In this document: piece by piece, positions 17,521-26,713 of the stretch | Position numbering within the stretch: the first letter of the stretch is position 1 | How the letters are laid out: each line of letters opens with the position of its first letter | From: Sphingobium naphthae | Lineage (GTDB): Bacteria > Pseudomonadota > Alphaproteobacteria > Sphingomonadales > Sphingomonadaceae | NCBI RefSeq assembly: GCF_020782235.1 | Contig: NZ_JAJGNO010000005.1 | Coordinates: 290,194-354,193, forward strand | Length of the DNA stretch: 64,000 bases | Direction: 5' to 3' | Notes under the pieces: generated by a model | Database searches by the model: none | Seen by the model: the letters and a program-made list of their open reading frames with translations, nothing else | What the model was told of the DNA's origin: nothing | Made by a program: the position numbers and the translations under genes

Positions 17521-18350
17521 TGTCCTTCTCCCTCATTGGCGTTCGCGCCATCCGCGCCATTGCTCGCATCGTCCCCCAGGCTCGCCAGGGTGATGCGCTG
17601 CGCATCGGGCGGGGGTGCGAAGGCAAGGTCGGCGGCGGCCGGTGTCGCTTGGGTGTCCCAGTGTAGCACCGCGGTATATTGCGGCATGGCGGGATCATCC
17701 TTGTTGGTGATCACCATCTTGCAGGGCAGCGGACGCGCGCCCTCCTCTATCCAGAGCTGCCAGTCCACCCTCTCCTGCCGGAAGGCCAGGTGCAGGCACT
17801 TGCGATCGCCGATCGTTTCGGGCCGCACCACCAGCGCGCCCTGCACGCGCGAGCGCAGCGTCTGATCGGTGCCCCAGGTGAACAGGTCGGCCAGCGGCAG
17901 TTCGATGCCATATTCGCGCCGGGCCTTGTCGATCGTCAGCCCGATTGACGACGCTGCCGGAAAGCTGGCATAATAGCCTGATCGGGGGGAGAAGATCGTG
18001 AAGGCCTTGCCGTCATAATACATCTCTCGATGCTGGATGTCGGATTGGGTGACGATCTTGAAGGCATTGGGTCGTTTGGCCAGAATGTCGAAGGTTCCGC
18101 CGAACTGGATCTTCTGCCCGGTCATCAGCACTTGCTCGGTGGACGCTTCGCCGGTGATGCGGAACGCGCCGAGCGTGAGCAGATAGGCGCTCATCTTGTC
18201 CATCGCCTGCATGGCGGCGGGGTCCATGGAGGCGGCAACCTCCTCCGCCGTCTGCGCGAAAGCAGGCCCCGCCGCGGCGAGTGGCAGGCATAGCGCCGCC
18301 GCCAGCAGCGTCGATCTTGGTCTGAAGCCGCGTGAACCCGAACATGCCAT
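17517..18350 (-). CDS. DUF2092 periplasmic protein, copy 2
   Basis: 277 residues with a signal peptide (about 1-33, ending AGPAFAQ). It parallels copy 1: DPAAMQAMDKMSAYLLTLGAFRITGEAS, YYDGKAFTIFSPRSGYYA, YGIELPLADLFTWG, VDWQLWIEEGARPLPCKMVITNKDD. The C-terminal tail is hydrophilic, with Asn/Gly/Glu. A LolA-like lipid-binding fold is possible by family. It is followed by the Asn/Arg-repeat protein with a 4-base overlap, reproducing the gene order of the pair at 12398-13949 in inverted orientation. Confidence 0.85.
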   Translation of the reverse strand: MACSGSRGFRPRSTLLAAALCLPLAAAGPAFAQTAEEVAASMDPAAMQAMDKMSAYLLTLGAFRITGEASTEQVLMTGQKIQFGGTFDILAKRPNAFKIVTQSDIQHREMYYDGKAFTIFSPRSGYYASFPAASSIGLTIDKARREYGIELPLADLFTWGTDQTLRSRVQGALVVRPETIGDRKCLHLAFRQERVDWQLWIEEGARPLPCKMVITNKDDPAMPQYTAVLHWDTQATPAAADLAFAPPPDAQRITLASLGDDASNGADGANANEGEGQ

Positions 18351-18807
18351 GAGGTTTCTCCCTTGGAAAAATCGGCACGACTATCGATCCGGACGTGGCC
18401 GGGCCCCATCGGGATTAGTGCCGAGTTCGCCGGGAAATGATCCTCTGTGAAGCGGACCCTGCCGTCCTTGCGACGCGCCGACCCGTTTCATGTCCCCATT
18501 GGACTGTCGAACACAGAGCGCGCGCATGCCTGCGCGCAGGCGCAGCGATGCTCGTCGTTACGCCACCGAACGCACACAGGCCGCTGCACGAGCACCATTC
18601 TCAGGAAAACGGCGCGCCCTTCCTCGGGTGAGTCCCGATGGCGTCCGGTTGGCGATCGGTCCATCCCAAGGACGTCATGCGCCACGGAGCCCCTGAACTC
18701 TTCCTGGCGCATCACGCCCGTCTGCGCCCTGCCTTCGTCAAGACCGCGCCGTCCTCCGTCGGCCCAAGGGGCGTTTCGTAACCTGACTCGTGCCAAGGAG
18801 ACATGTT
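18351..18807. other. Divergent intergenic region before the first arylsulfatase
   Basis: 457 bases between the DUF2092 gene (minus) and the sulfatase (plus). No gene is supported; the short frames here overlap each other and lack ribosome sites. It should contain both promoters, but I cannot pick out a clear -35/-10 pair or operator. Confidence 0.4.
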
Positions 18808-21129
18808 GTGTCCCAACAGGAATTCAAAGGCGTCATCAAGCTGGATATCCGGGATTCCAAAGCGGATTGGGAACCCTTCCTGCCGCCGCGCGCCCCCGAA
18901 GGCGCACCGAATGTTCTGATCATTCTGTACGATGACACTGGCCAGGCGGCCTGGCAGCCCTATGGCGGCGCGATCAACATGCCGACCCTTCAAAAGCTCG
19001 CCGACAATGGGCTGACCTATACGCAGTGGCACACCACCGCGCTCTGCTCGCCCACGCGTTCCTGTTTCCTGACGGGGCGCAACCATCATCTCAATGGCAT
19101 GTCCTGCATCACCGAAGCGTCCAACGGCTTTCCCGGGTGGAGCGGCCGCATCCCCGAAAACTGCATGACGATCGGCCAGATGCTTCAGGATAACGGGTAC
19201 AGCACCTTCTGGCTGGGCAAGGATCATAACGTGCCGGAGCCCGACATCTGCTCGGGCGGCCCCAAGTCGGAATGGCCGTTGCAGAAGGGCTTCGACCGCT
19301 ATTACGGTTTTCTCGGCGGGGAGACCAACAACTGGTATCCCGACCTTGCCGAGGACAACAAGTTCATCGACCAGCCCTATCTGCCCGAGGACGGCTATCA
19401 CTTGTCCAAGGACCTGGTGGATCAGGGCATGCAGATGATCCGCGACCAGAAGGCCAGCAATCCCTCCAAGCCCTGGTTCATGTGGCTGTGCCCCGGCGCC
19501 AACCACGCGCCGCATCATGCGCCCAAGGAATATGCCGACAGGTACAAGGGCAAGTTTGACGAGGGGTATGACGCCTATCGCAAATGGGTGGTGCCCCGGA
19601 TGATCGAGAAGGGCATGCTGCCGGCCGATACCAAGCTGGAGGATTTCAACCCCCTCCCCGAGGACCAGGCCAATCCCGGCGATTTTGTGCGCCCCTGGGA
19701 CGAGCTCAACGCCGAGGAAAAGCAGCTCTTCTCCCGCATGGCGGAAGTCTATGCCGGCTTTTCGGAATATACCGACGAACAGGTCGGGCGCCTGATCGAC
19801 TATCTCGAACAGAGCGGCCAGCTGGACAACACCATCATCCTCTACTGCTCCGACAACGGCGCGTCAGGCGAAGGCGGCCCGAACGGTTCGGTCAACGAAA
19901 ACAAGTTCTTCAACAACTATCCGGACTCGCTGGAAGAAAATCTCAAATATCTGGACGTCCTGGGCGGGCCGGAGACTTATAACCACTACCCCACCGGCTG
20001 GGCAGCGGCCTTTTCGGCGCCCTACAAGATGTTCAAGCGCTACTCGGAATATGCCGGCGGCACCGCCTGCCCGATGATCATTTCGTGGCCCAAGGGCATC
20101 AAGGCTCGGGGCGAGGTCCGTAACCAGTACCACCATGCGGTGGACCTGGTGCCGACCCTGCTGGAATGCATCGGCATCGACATGCCGGAGACCTTCCGCG
20201 GCGTGAAGCAACATCCGCTCTCCGGCGTTTCGATGAAGTACAGCTTCGATGCGGATGGCGACACGCGCAAGAAGCGCCAATATTATGCGATGCTCGGCAC
20301 GCGCGGCATCTGGGAAAATGGCTGGAAGGCCGCGGCGATCCACGCTCCGCTGACCGGCAAGGGCAATTTCGACAAGGACGAGTGGGAACTCTACCATGTC
20401 GACGAGGACCGTTCGGAATCGATCGATCTGGCCAAGGAGCATCCCGAGAAGCTGGAAGCGCTGATCAAGGCCTGGTTCGAAGAGGCCGACGCCAACAATG
20501 TGCTGCCCCTCGACGACCGGAGCGCCGCCGAAGTGCTGGGGACCGAGCGTCCCTCCACCGAGGCGCCGCGTGAACGCTACCTCTACTATCCCGGCACCGC
20601 GCCGGTTCCGGAGGGCGTGGCGGTCAATGTGCGCGGACGTTCGTACAAGATCATCGCTGATGTCGAGATCACCGACACGACCGAAGGCGTGATCTTCGCC
20701 CATGGGTCGCGCTTCGGCGGGCACGCGCTGTTCATCAAGGATGGCAAGCTGCACTATGTCTACAACTTCCTTGGCATCAAGCCGGAGCAGAAATTCTCGT
20801 CCGACAAGCTCACCCCCGGCAAATATGCGCTGGGCATGGAGTTCATTCGCGAGAAGACGGGCGAATATGGCGAAGCGCTGGGCAAGACGACGCTCTACGT
20901 CAATGAGGAGGCCGTCGATTCGGGCGACATGAAGACCCAGATGGGCAAGTTCACGCTGTCCGGAGACGGACTATGCATCGGACGCGACAGCGGCGATGCG
21001 GTAAGCGAGGAATATAGCTCGCCTGGCGAGTTCCGGAACGGCCATATCTACGGCGTCGGCGTCTCGGTCGAGAAAAAACAATATTTCGATCTGGAAAAGC
21101 TCGCCGCCGCGGCGATGGCGGTGGACTGA
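18808..21129 (+). CDS. Arylsulfatase, copy 1 (formylglycine-dependent)
   Basis: 773 residues from the GTG at 18808, chosen because AAGGAG at 18795-18800 is spaced 7 bases from it; an upstream GTG at 18790 lacks this. The alkaline-phosphatase-like sulfatase core has NVLIILYDDTG (metal-binding Asp pair) and CSPTRSCFLTGRNHH, in which Cys80 would be oxidised to formylglycine. A beta-sandwich C-terminal domain lies about 620-770. It hydrolyses sulfate esters. No signal peptide is visible, as in the large AtsA-type arylsulfatases, so a cytoplasmic location is inferred. No formylglycine-generating enzyme is in the window. Confidence 0.93.
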   Translation: MSQQEFKGVIKLDIRDSKADWEPFLPPRAPEGAPNVLIILYDDTGQAAWQPYGGAINMPTLQKLADNGLTYTQWHTTALCSPTRSCFLTGRNHHLNGMSCITEASNGFPGWSGRIPENCMTIGQMLQDNGYSTFWLGKDHNVPEPDICSGGPKSEWPLQKGFDRYYGFLGGETNNWYPDLAEDNKFIDQPYLPEDGYHLSKDLVDQGMQMIRDQKASNPSKPWFMWLCPGANHAPHHAPKEYADRYKGKFDEGYDAYRKWVVPRMIEKGMLPADTKLEDFNPLPEDQANPGDFVRPWDELNAEEKQLFSRMAEVYAGFSEYTDEQVGRLIDYLEQSGQLDNTIILYCSDNGASGEGGPNGSVNENKFFNNYPDSLEENLKYLDVLGGPETYNHYPTGWAAAFSAPYKMFKRYSEYAGGTACPMIISWPKGIKARGEVRNQYHHAVDLVPTLLECIGIDMPETFRGVKQHPLSGVSMKYSFDADGDTRKKRQYYAMLGTRGIWENGWKAAAIHAPLTGKGNFDKDEWELYHVDEDRSESIDLAKEHPEKLEALIKAWFEEADANNVLPLDDRSAAEVLGTERPSTEAPRERYLYYPGTAPVPEGVAVNVRGRSYKIIADVEITDTTEGVIFAHGSRFGGHALFIKDGKLHYVYNFLGIKPEQKFSSDKLTPGKYALGMEFIREKTGEYGEALGKTTLYVNEEAVDSGDMKTQMGKFTLSGDGLCIGRDSGDAVSEEYSSPGEFRNGHIYGVGVSVEKKQYFDLEKLAAAAMAVD

Positions 21130-21219
21130 CCAACCCCGCAATTGGCAGGATCCAAGATGGATGGGAGCGTGGTTCGCTCCCATCCTTTTTTCGTTCAGTG
21201 GGCGGGAATTGCCCGATCG

Positions 21220-22464
21220 TCAGTCCAGGTTGAAAGCCCAGGCATGCCCGAACTGGAGGTAGAACACGGCGCCCGACGGGCCATAGGCCACGTCCACCCC
21301 GGCATCGAGGCCGAGCTTACGGGCGATGCGATAGCGAAATCCCACGCCGCCGGCGATCTTTGCGCCCGAATCCTCGAACAGCCGTGCGCCGCCCGCATCG
21401 GTGAAGCCCAGTCCGGCAAAGCCCAGCAAGGCCCAGCGCGGGCTGATCTGGCGCGTGACTTCCAGTTCGGTGCTGACGGCGGTTTCGCCCTGATAGCGCC
21501 GCGCCTCCACCCCGCGCAAATTGACCGAGGAGGCGAAATAGACCGGATAGTCGCCGCGGATGGCGTCCACTTCCACCTTGGCGCCCAGACGCCATTTGGA
21601 CGACAGCGGGTGAAAGCCGTAGCCATGGACGTCATAGATCTGGAAATCGCGATCGCTGCCGAAGGCGCCGTCGTTGAACTTCCCCTCGGCGTAGATATTA
21701 TAGCCCTTCGTGGGCGTAAGGGCATTGTCGCGGCTGTCGAAGTGGACACCAAAGCCCAGCGCCCCGGTTTGCAGCTTGCGGTCGAAGTCGGAAAATCGAT
21801 CGGGTAGATCCTCGACATTGAGGTCGATGCTCGATCGCAGCTTGCGGAAATCGAGCAGCGGGCCGAGCGAGAAGCGGGGATCGGCCAGGTGCAGCCGGAC
21901 CGACGCGAGCGCGCCATATTCATATTTGTTCGTATATTCCAGGCCCGAAGGCAGGATGTCCGGATACGCCTTGAGCGTTATCTTTCCGCGCCCGACCCCG
22001 AACTTGTAGCTGAGCTTGCCGTCAAATGCCGATCCGGACTGGAAATACCCATATCCATAGGAGCCGTTCCCGGTCTTGACTGCGCCCAACATCCGCCGGG
22101 TCGTCCGCTTGGGATCGTCCTTGGACATGGTGATGAACTGCCCCACGATGCCAAAGCCGCCGTCGACAGCCGGCTCGGTGATGATCACCGGCATGGGAAA
22201 GAAGCCGCCCTTGGCCAGGAAGTTGGAAAAATCCAGCTTCCCGTCCGTCTCGTCGAAGAAGGTGCGGTGGAATTTGGATTCCGTCTCGACCGGGGTCGCT
22301 GGCTGCGCGGGATCCATCGGCTGGGACGCACCGGGGGCGGGCCCGGCATCGTCCGCGACCGGGGGTTCCCCTGCTGCAGAGCCAGCCTCCTGCGCCCACG
22401 CGCCAGGGGCCGCAGCCAGGAATGTCAGGGCGGCCGCCGCCGACCTGCAGGGCAGATGTCTCAT
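21220..22464 (-). CDS. BamA/TamA-type (Omp85 surface antigen) outer-membrane barrel protein
   Basis: 414 residues. Signal peptide about 1-24 (ending GAWA), then a Pro/Ala-rich linker, then the 16-strand surface-antigen domain without POTRA repeats. VHFDSRDNALTPTKGYN and SSVNLRGVEARRYQGETAVSTELE are the strand and loop-6 (RGxxxxRY) motifs of Omp85 proteins. It ends LQFGHAWAFNLD. Short Omp85 proteins of this kind are often found near sulfatase or phosphatase genes; its job here is unknown. It converges with the first arylsulfatase across a short gap. Confidence 0.82.
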   Translation of the reverse strand: MRHLPCRSAAAALTFLAAAPGAWAQEAGSAAGEPPVADDAGPAPGASQPMDPAQPATPVETESKFHRTFFDETDGKLDFSNFLAKGGFFPMPVIITEPAVDGGFGIVGQFITMSKDDPKRTTRRMLGAVKTGNGSYGYGYFQSGSAFDGKLSYKFGVGRGKITLKAYPDILPSGLEYTNKYEYGALASVRLHLADPRFSLGPLLDFRKLRSSIDLNVEDLPDRFSDFDRKLQTGALGFGVHFDSRDNALTPTKGYNIYAEGKFNDGAFGSDRDFQIYDVHGYGFHPLSSKWRLGAKVEVDAIRGDYPVYFASSVNLRGVEARRYQGETAVSTELEVTRQISPRWALLGFAGLGFTDAGGARLFEDSGAKIAGGVGFRYRIARKLGLDAGVDVAYGPSGAVFYLQFGHAWAFNLD

Positions 22465-22591
22465 GGCTCATCTCTCCGGGGTGAAACGGAATTTCGAGGC
22501 TTCAGGATCGACGACTGCGCCTGCCCGAGCCATCGGTAGAAGCCCTGAGAAACGGGCCGGGTAGATTGACGAGGGGCGCGCCCGGAGGCGA

Positions 22592-23053
22592 TCAGAACAT
22601 CAGGCCAAGCCCGATTATACCGACATTGGCATTGGCTTCGTCATCGATGAAAAGATGTTTGAACTCGATCTTCGCATAGATTTTCTCGCTGAGGTTCTGC
22701 TCCCAGCCCGTGCCCAGGCCGACCGCGTTGCCGCACTCGCGACAGTCCTTCGACTGCCAGTTCATGCTGACGAAGATCTTGCTCCGCGGCAGGACTTCCG
22801 CGCCGGCGCGGCCGCCAATGCCCCATGCCACGCGCGTGCCATCGGTCAGCAGCTTTTCGGCCGTGGCTTCGACCCCGACGAAGACCGTCTCGGTGACATC
22901 GACATCGTAGCCGAGTGCGAAGCCGCCGATCGCATCGGTCGCCTCATCGTTCCAGCTCCCGCCGCCGGTCGCCTCGACATAGGCTTCGTTCGCCTGCGCC
23001 ACGCCGCTGGCAAGGCACCAGGTCGACGCTAGTAGAACCGCTGCCCAACGCAT
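22592..23053 (-). CDS. Small outer-membrane beta-barrel protein
   Basis: 153 residues from the ATG at 23053, with AAGGAG just upstream; the frame extends further but the added residues do not resemble protein. Signal peptide about 1-20 (CLASGVAQA). The mature chain has eight short strands and ends IGLGLMF, a terminal-Phe barrel signal. Two cysteines lie in DCRECGN. It has the size of OmpX/OmpW-like eight-strand barrels. Divergent from the barrel gene at 23369. Confidence 0.65.
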   Translation of the reverse strand: MRWAAVLLASTWCLASGVAQANEAYVEATGGGSWNDEATDAIGGFALGYDVDVTETVFVGVEATAEKLLTDGTRVAWGIGGRAGAEVLPRSKIFVSMNWQSKDCRECGNAVGLGTGWEQNLSEKIYAKIEFKHLFIDDEANANVGIIGLGLMF

Positions 23054-23368
23054 CGCGAACTCCTTCTTCCCACCTCTGGCGCCCGCCCTCCCCGCACGAT
23101 GGCCGACGCCAGTGCGGAACGGGCATGCTGTCGAACCAGAATGGCATCTGCTGCGATACCTTCCATCGGGATAAACACTGAGTGTTCGATCAGACGACAA
23201 GCGAAGGCAGGTGATCCGGTCGATGGCGACGAAAGCAGCGCGGGCCCAGGGCCCGGGACTTTAATCGCATATCCTAGCGGAAATACGGATGGAGGGTCGT
23301 CGCCCTCGCTCCTATCCGATCGTCTGTTGAACGGGCGATGGTCGCCACGCATTGTGGGAGCAAGCAAG
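23054..23368. other. Divergent promoter region between two barrel genes
   Basis: 315 bases with no supported gene. It must carry promoters for the minus-strand barrel and for the plus-strand barrel at 23369. GGGAG lies about 10 bases before the latter. No repeated operator is evident. Confidence 0.4.
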
Positions 23369-24094
23369 ATGCAGACCCTTATCAAGGCCGCAGCGATCGC
23401 TTTGGCTGCATCATCGGCGGCCCCCGTCGCCGCGCAGGAGCCGGGGGACTGGCATGTGACGCTCCAGCCCTACATCCTCATACCCGCGATGAACGGCGAC
23501 GCTGCGGTTCGCGGGATCGACGCCGAGGTCGATGTAGGCCGCAAGGACGTGATCGATAATCTGAACATCGGTTTTCTGGGCTATATCGAGGCCAGCAACG
23601 GCCAATTGTCGTTCGGCGTCGATACCAATTACATGAACCTGGATGCGAACGACGACGACGCTGTAGTCGCCGCCAATGTTTCCCAGACAGCGATCCAGCC
23701 CATGATATTCTATCGCGTCTTGCCCTATCTCGAACTGATGGCCGGCGCTCGCTACAATTCGCTCAAACTGGGTCTTGAATCGCCCATTCCCGCCATCGAC
23801 GGGGTGGATCGCAAGAAGGACTGGATCGATCCCATTGTCGGTGTACGGTTCAACGCTCCGATCTCCGACACCGTCTCCGCCGGCGTGCTCGGCAATGTCG
23901 GCGGGTTCGGCGTAGGGTCCGACATCTCCGTCCAGATCAGGCCGATGATCAACTTCTCCGTCGCATCGAACATCTCGATCGATGCCGGTTACCAGTTCAT
24001 CTACATGGATTATAAGAGCGGATCGGGAGACGACCGGTTCGTCTATGACGTCACGACGGACGGTCCGATCATAGGGGCGACGTTCCGCTTCTGA
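23369..24094 (+). CDS. Outer-membrane beta-barrel protein
   Basis: 241 residues from the ATG at 23369. Signal peptide about 1-22 (SSAAPVAAQ). The body has amphipathic strands (WHVTLQPYILIPAMNG, GARYNSLKLGLE, VGVRFNAPISDTVSAG, IDAGYQFIYMDYKSG) and ends GATFRF, a terminal-Phe barrel signal. The pattern is the one often annotated as a hypothetical or OmpW-like barrel. It is about 145 bases upstream of the second arylsulfatase and may be cotranscribed with it. Confidence 0.72.
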   Translation: MQTLIKAAAIALAASSAAPVAAQEPGDWHVTLQPYILIPAMNGDAAVRGIDAEVDVGRKDVIDNLNIGFLGYIEASNGQLSFGVDTNYMNLDANDDDAVVAANVSQTAIQPMIFYRVLPYLELMAGARYNSLKLGLESPIPAIDGVDRKKDWIDPIVGVRFNAPISDTVSAGVLGNVGGFGVGSDISVQIRPMINFSVASNISIDAGYQFIYMDYKSGSGDDRFVYDVTTDGPIIGATFRF

Positions 24095-24238
24095 AGAAGC
24101 GGACCAGCCTCCTCGCCCGCTCCATAGTCACCCGCAGGGGAAGGAGGAGAATCCCCGATGCTCCCCTGAAGCGCTCTGTCCTACTCCGCAATTCCACACT
24201 CCGTTTGTCCCTGTGGACGTAGAGCGAGGAATGCAGCC

Positions 24239-26605
24239 ATGCCAAATTCCAACGACCCCAAATTTCCGGTGCATGTAGACCGCAATCATCTTCCGGAGCC
24301 GGAATGGGACTTTCCCAACGCCGATATCAAGGTCTTCGCCAAGGACAGCACGCCCGACTTCCCGCCGATGAAGGAAGCTCGCGAAGGCGCGCCGAACATC
24401 CTGCTGGTGCTGCTGGACGATGTCGGTTTCGGCTGGCCCAGCGTCAATGGCGGCCTGGTGCGCATGCCCGTGGCCGAACGGCTGGCGAAGAACGGCCTGT
24501 TCTACAACCAGTTTCACACGACCGCCCTTTGCTCTCCCACGCGCGCCGCGATGCTGACCGGGCGCAACCATCATACTGTCGCGACCGGCGTCATCCAGGA
24601 GATGGCGACCGGCTATCCCGGCTACTGCGGCATCATTCCCAAAAGCTGCGCGACCTTCGCCGAAATGCTGAAGCATGCCGGTTATTCCAGCGCCTGGTTC
24701 GGCAAGAACCACAATGTGCCGGACAATCTGACCAGTCCCGCAGGACCGTTCGACAATTGGCCGACCTATCAGGGATTCGACTATTTCTACGGCTTCATCT
24801 CGGGCGAAACGGATCAATTCTATCCCTCGCTGCTGCGCAACACCACGCCGGTGGAGCCGCCCAAGCGCCCGGAGGAAGGCTATCACCTGACCAAGGATCT
24901 GGCGGAGGAATGCATCGGCTGGATCCGGCAGCAGAAGGCCATTGCGCCCGACCGGCCGTTCTGCGCCTATTTTTCCACCGGCGCCGCCCATGCCCCCCAC
25001 CAGCCGCCGCTCGACTGGCGCGGCAAGAACAAGGGGCGGTTCGACATGGGCTGGGACGAATATCGCAAGGTCGTCCACCAGCAGCAGCTGGACGCCGGGA
25101 TCATCCCCGCAGGCACCAAGCTGACCGAGCGGCCCGAACAGATCCCCTCATGGGACAGCCATCCCAAGGACCAGCAGGAACTTTTCGCCGTCCAGGCCGA
25201 AAACTACGCCGATTTCCTGGAGCATACGGACTTCGCCGTGGGCCAGGTCATCGACGCGATCGAAGCCATGGGCGATCTCGACAACACGCTGGTCATCTAC
25301 ATCCTGGGCGACAATGGCTCGTCGGGCGAAGGGTCGCTGGTCGGCACGCCCAACGAGATCATGAGCCTCAACGGTCGCCAGCCTTCGATCGAGGAAGCGA
25401 TCGGCTTCAAGGATCGCTGGGGCTTGCCGGGCACGTCGCCGCATTATGCGGTGGGCTGGGCCTGGGCGGGCGATACGCCGTTCCAGTGGACCAAGCAGGT
25501 CGCGTCGCATTTCGGCGGCACGCGCAATTCGATGATCGTGTCCTGGCCGGCCAAGATCAAGGAAGGCGGCGTGATCCGGTCGCAATTCCACCACGTAATC
25601 GACCTGATGCCGACGCTGATGGAAGTGGCCGGCATCAGGGAGGCCAAGGAAGTCAATGGCTATGTCCAGAAGCCGATCGAGGGCGTGAGCTTCGCCTACA
25701 CCTTTGACCAGGCCAACGCCGACGCACCCAGCAAACGCAAGCTCCAATATTTCGAAATGCTGGGCAATCGCGCCATCTATGCCGACGGCTGGATCGCCTC
25801 GTGCCGCCACGGTCGCCTGCCGTGGGAAACGGCCGGATCATACAGCTTCGCCGACGACAAGTGGGAGCTTTACGACATTACGACCGATTTCAGCCAAGCG
25901 GTCGACCTCGCCGATCAGCACCCGGAGAAAGTCGATTTCCTCAAGAGCGTCTTCATTTCGGAAGCGACCAAATATAATGTCCTGCCGATCGACGATCGCT
26001 TTTCCGAGCGGCTCGACGTCACGTTGCGACCTAGCTATTTCCACGGCCGCAAGCAGGTGACCTTCTACCCGGGGATGACGCGGCTGCCGGAAGGCAGCGG
26101 CCCGCGTCTGATCGGTATCCCCTTCACCCTGACGGTGCCGGTGGACATCCCCGATGGTGGCGCGGAAGGCGTGCTTTTCGCGCTAGGCGGCGATGCGGCG
26201 GGCTTCTCCCTGTTCCTCTGGGAAGGCAAGGCGCGCTTCCACTATAACTTCTTCGGCATGAAGCGGACGGACGTCATCTCCCCCGAAGCACTGAGCGCGG
26301 GCAAGCATGAGATCGTCGTGACCTTCCTGCCGGAATCCGAGGAAGCGGGCTGTCCGGCGAAGGTGGGCCTGTCGATCGACGGCACCGTGGTTGCCGGGGG
26401 CGTGGTGGACGAACAGGTGCCGCAGCGATGCGGGACCGAGTGCATCGACGTCGGCATGGATTGTATCTCGCCGGTCTGCGCCGATTATGAGGATCGGGGT
26501 CTGTTCCCCTTCACCGGCACGATCGAACGCGTCACCTTCGACTTTGCCGACGTGAAGGAGCCCACTGGCATGGAACGGCTGAAGCTGGCGACGGCGATGG
26601 ATTGA
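24239..26605 (+). CDS. Arylsulfatase, copy 2 (formylglycine-dependent)
   Basis: 788 residues from the ATG at 24239. The sulfatase core has NILLVLLDDVGFG (metal-binding Asp pair) and CSPTRAAMLTGRNHH, with Cys98 as the formylglycine precursor; HNVP, GDNGSSGEG and a C-terminal beta-sandwich (about 625-785) follow. It is paralogous to the sulfatase at 18808 over its whole length but with many differences, so the duplication is not recent. No signal peptide is seen. Two such enzymes in one block suggest more than one sulfate ester is processed. Confidence 0.93.
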   Translation: MPNSNDPKFPVHVDRNHLPEPEWDFPNADIKVFAKDSTPDFPPMKEAREGAPNILLVLLDDVGFGWPSVNGGLVRMPVAERLAKNGLFYNQFHTTALCSPTRAAMLTGRNHHTVATGVIQEMATGYPGYCGIIPKSCATFAEMLKHAGYSSAWFGKNHNVPDNLTSPAGPFDNWPTYQGFDYFYGFISGETDQFYPSLLRNTTPVEPPKRPEEGYHLTKDLAEECIGWIRQQKAIAPDRPFCAYFSTGAAHAPHQPPLDWRGKNKGRFDMGWDEYRKVVHQQQLDAGIIPAGTKLTERPEQIPSWDSHPKDQQELFAVQAENYADFLEHTDFAVGQVIDAIEAMGDLDNTLVIYILGDNGSSGEGSLVGTPNEIMSLNGRQPSIEEAIGFKDRWGLPGTSPHYAVGWAWAGDTPFQWTKQVASHFGGTRNSMIVSWPAKIKEGGVIRSQFHHVIDLMPTLMEVAGIREAKEVNGYVQKPIEGVSFAYTFDQANADAPSKRKLQYFEMLGNRAIYADGWIASCRHGRLPWETAGSYSFADDKWELYDITTDFSQAVDLADQHPEKVDFLKSVFISEATKYNVLPIDDRFSERLDVTLRPSYFHGRKQVTFYPGMTRLPEGSGPRLIGIPFTLTVPVDIPDGGAEGVLFALGGDAAGFSLFLWEGKARFHYNFFGMKRTDVISPEALSAGKHEIVVTFLPESEEAGCPAKVGLSIDGTVVAGGVVDEQVPQRCGTECIDVGMDCISPVCADYEDRGLFPFTGTIERVTFDFADVKEPTGMERLKLATAMD

Positions 26606-26713
26606 TCGCCATCGAGCCGGAACAGCTTGCGGCTGTTCCGATTGTGGAGGGGCGGGAAGGATTTTCCCGCCCCTTCGCGCTTCGATATGCCATGCTGTTC
26701 CGTCCCCGACCAC

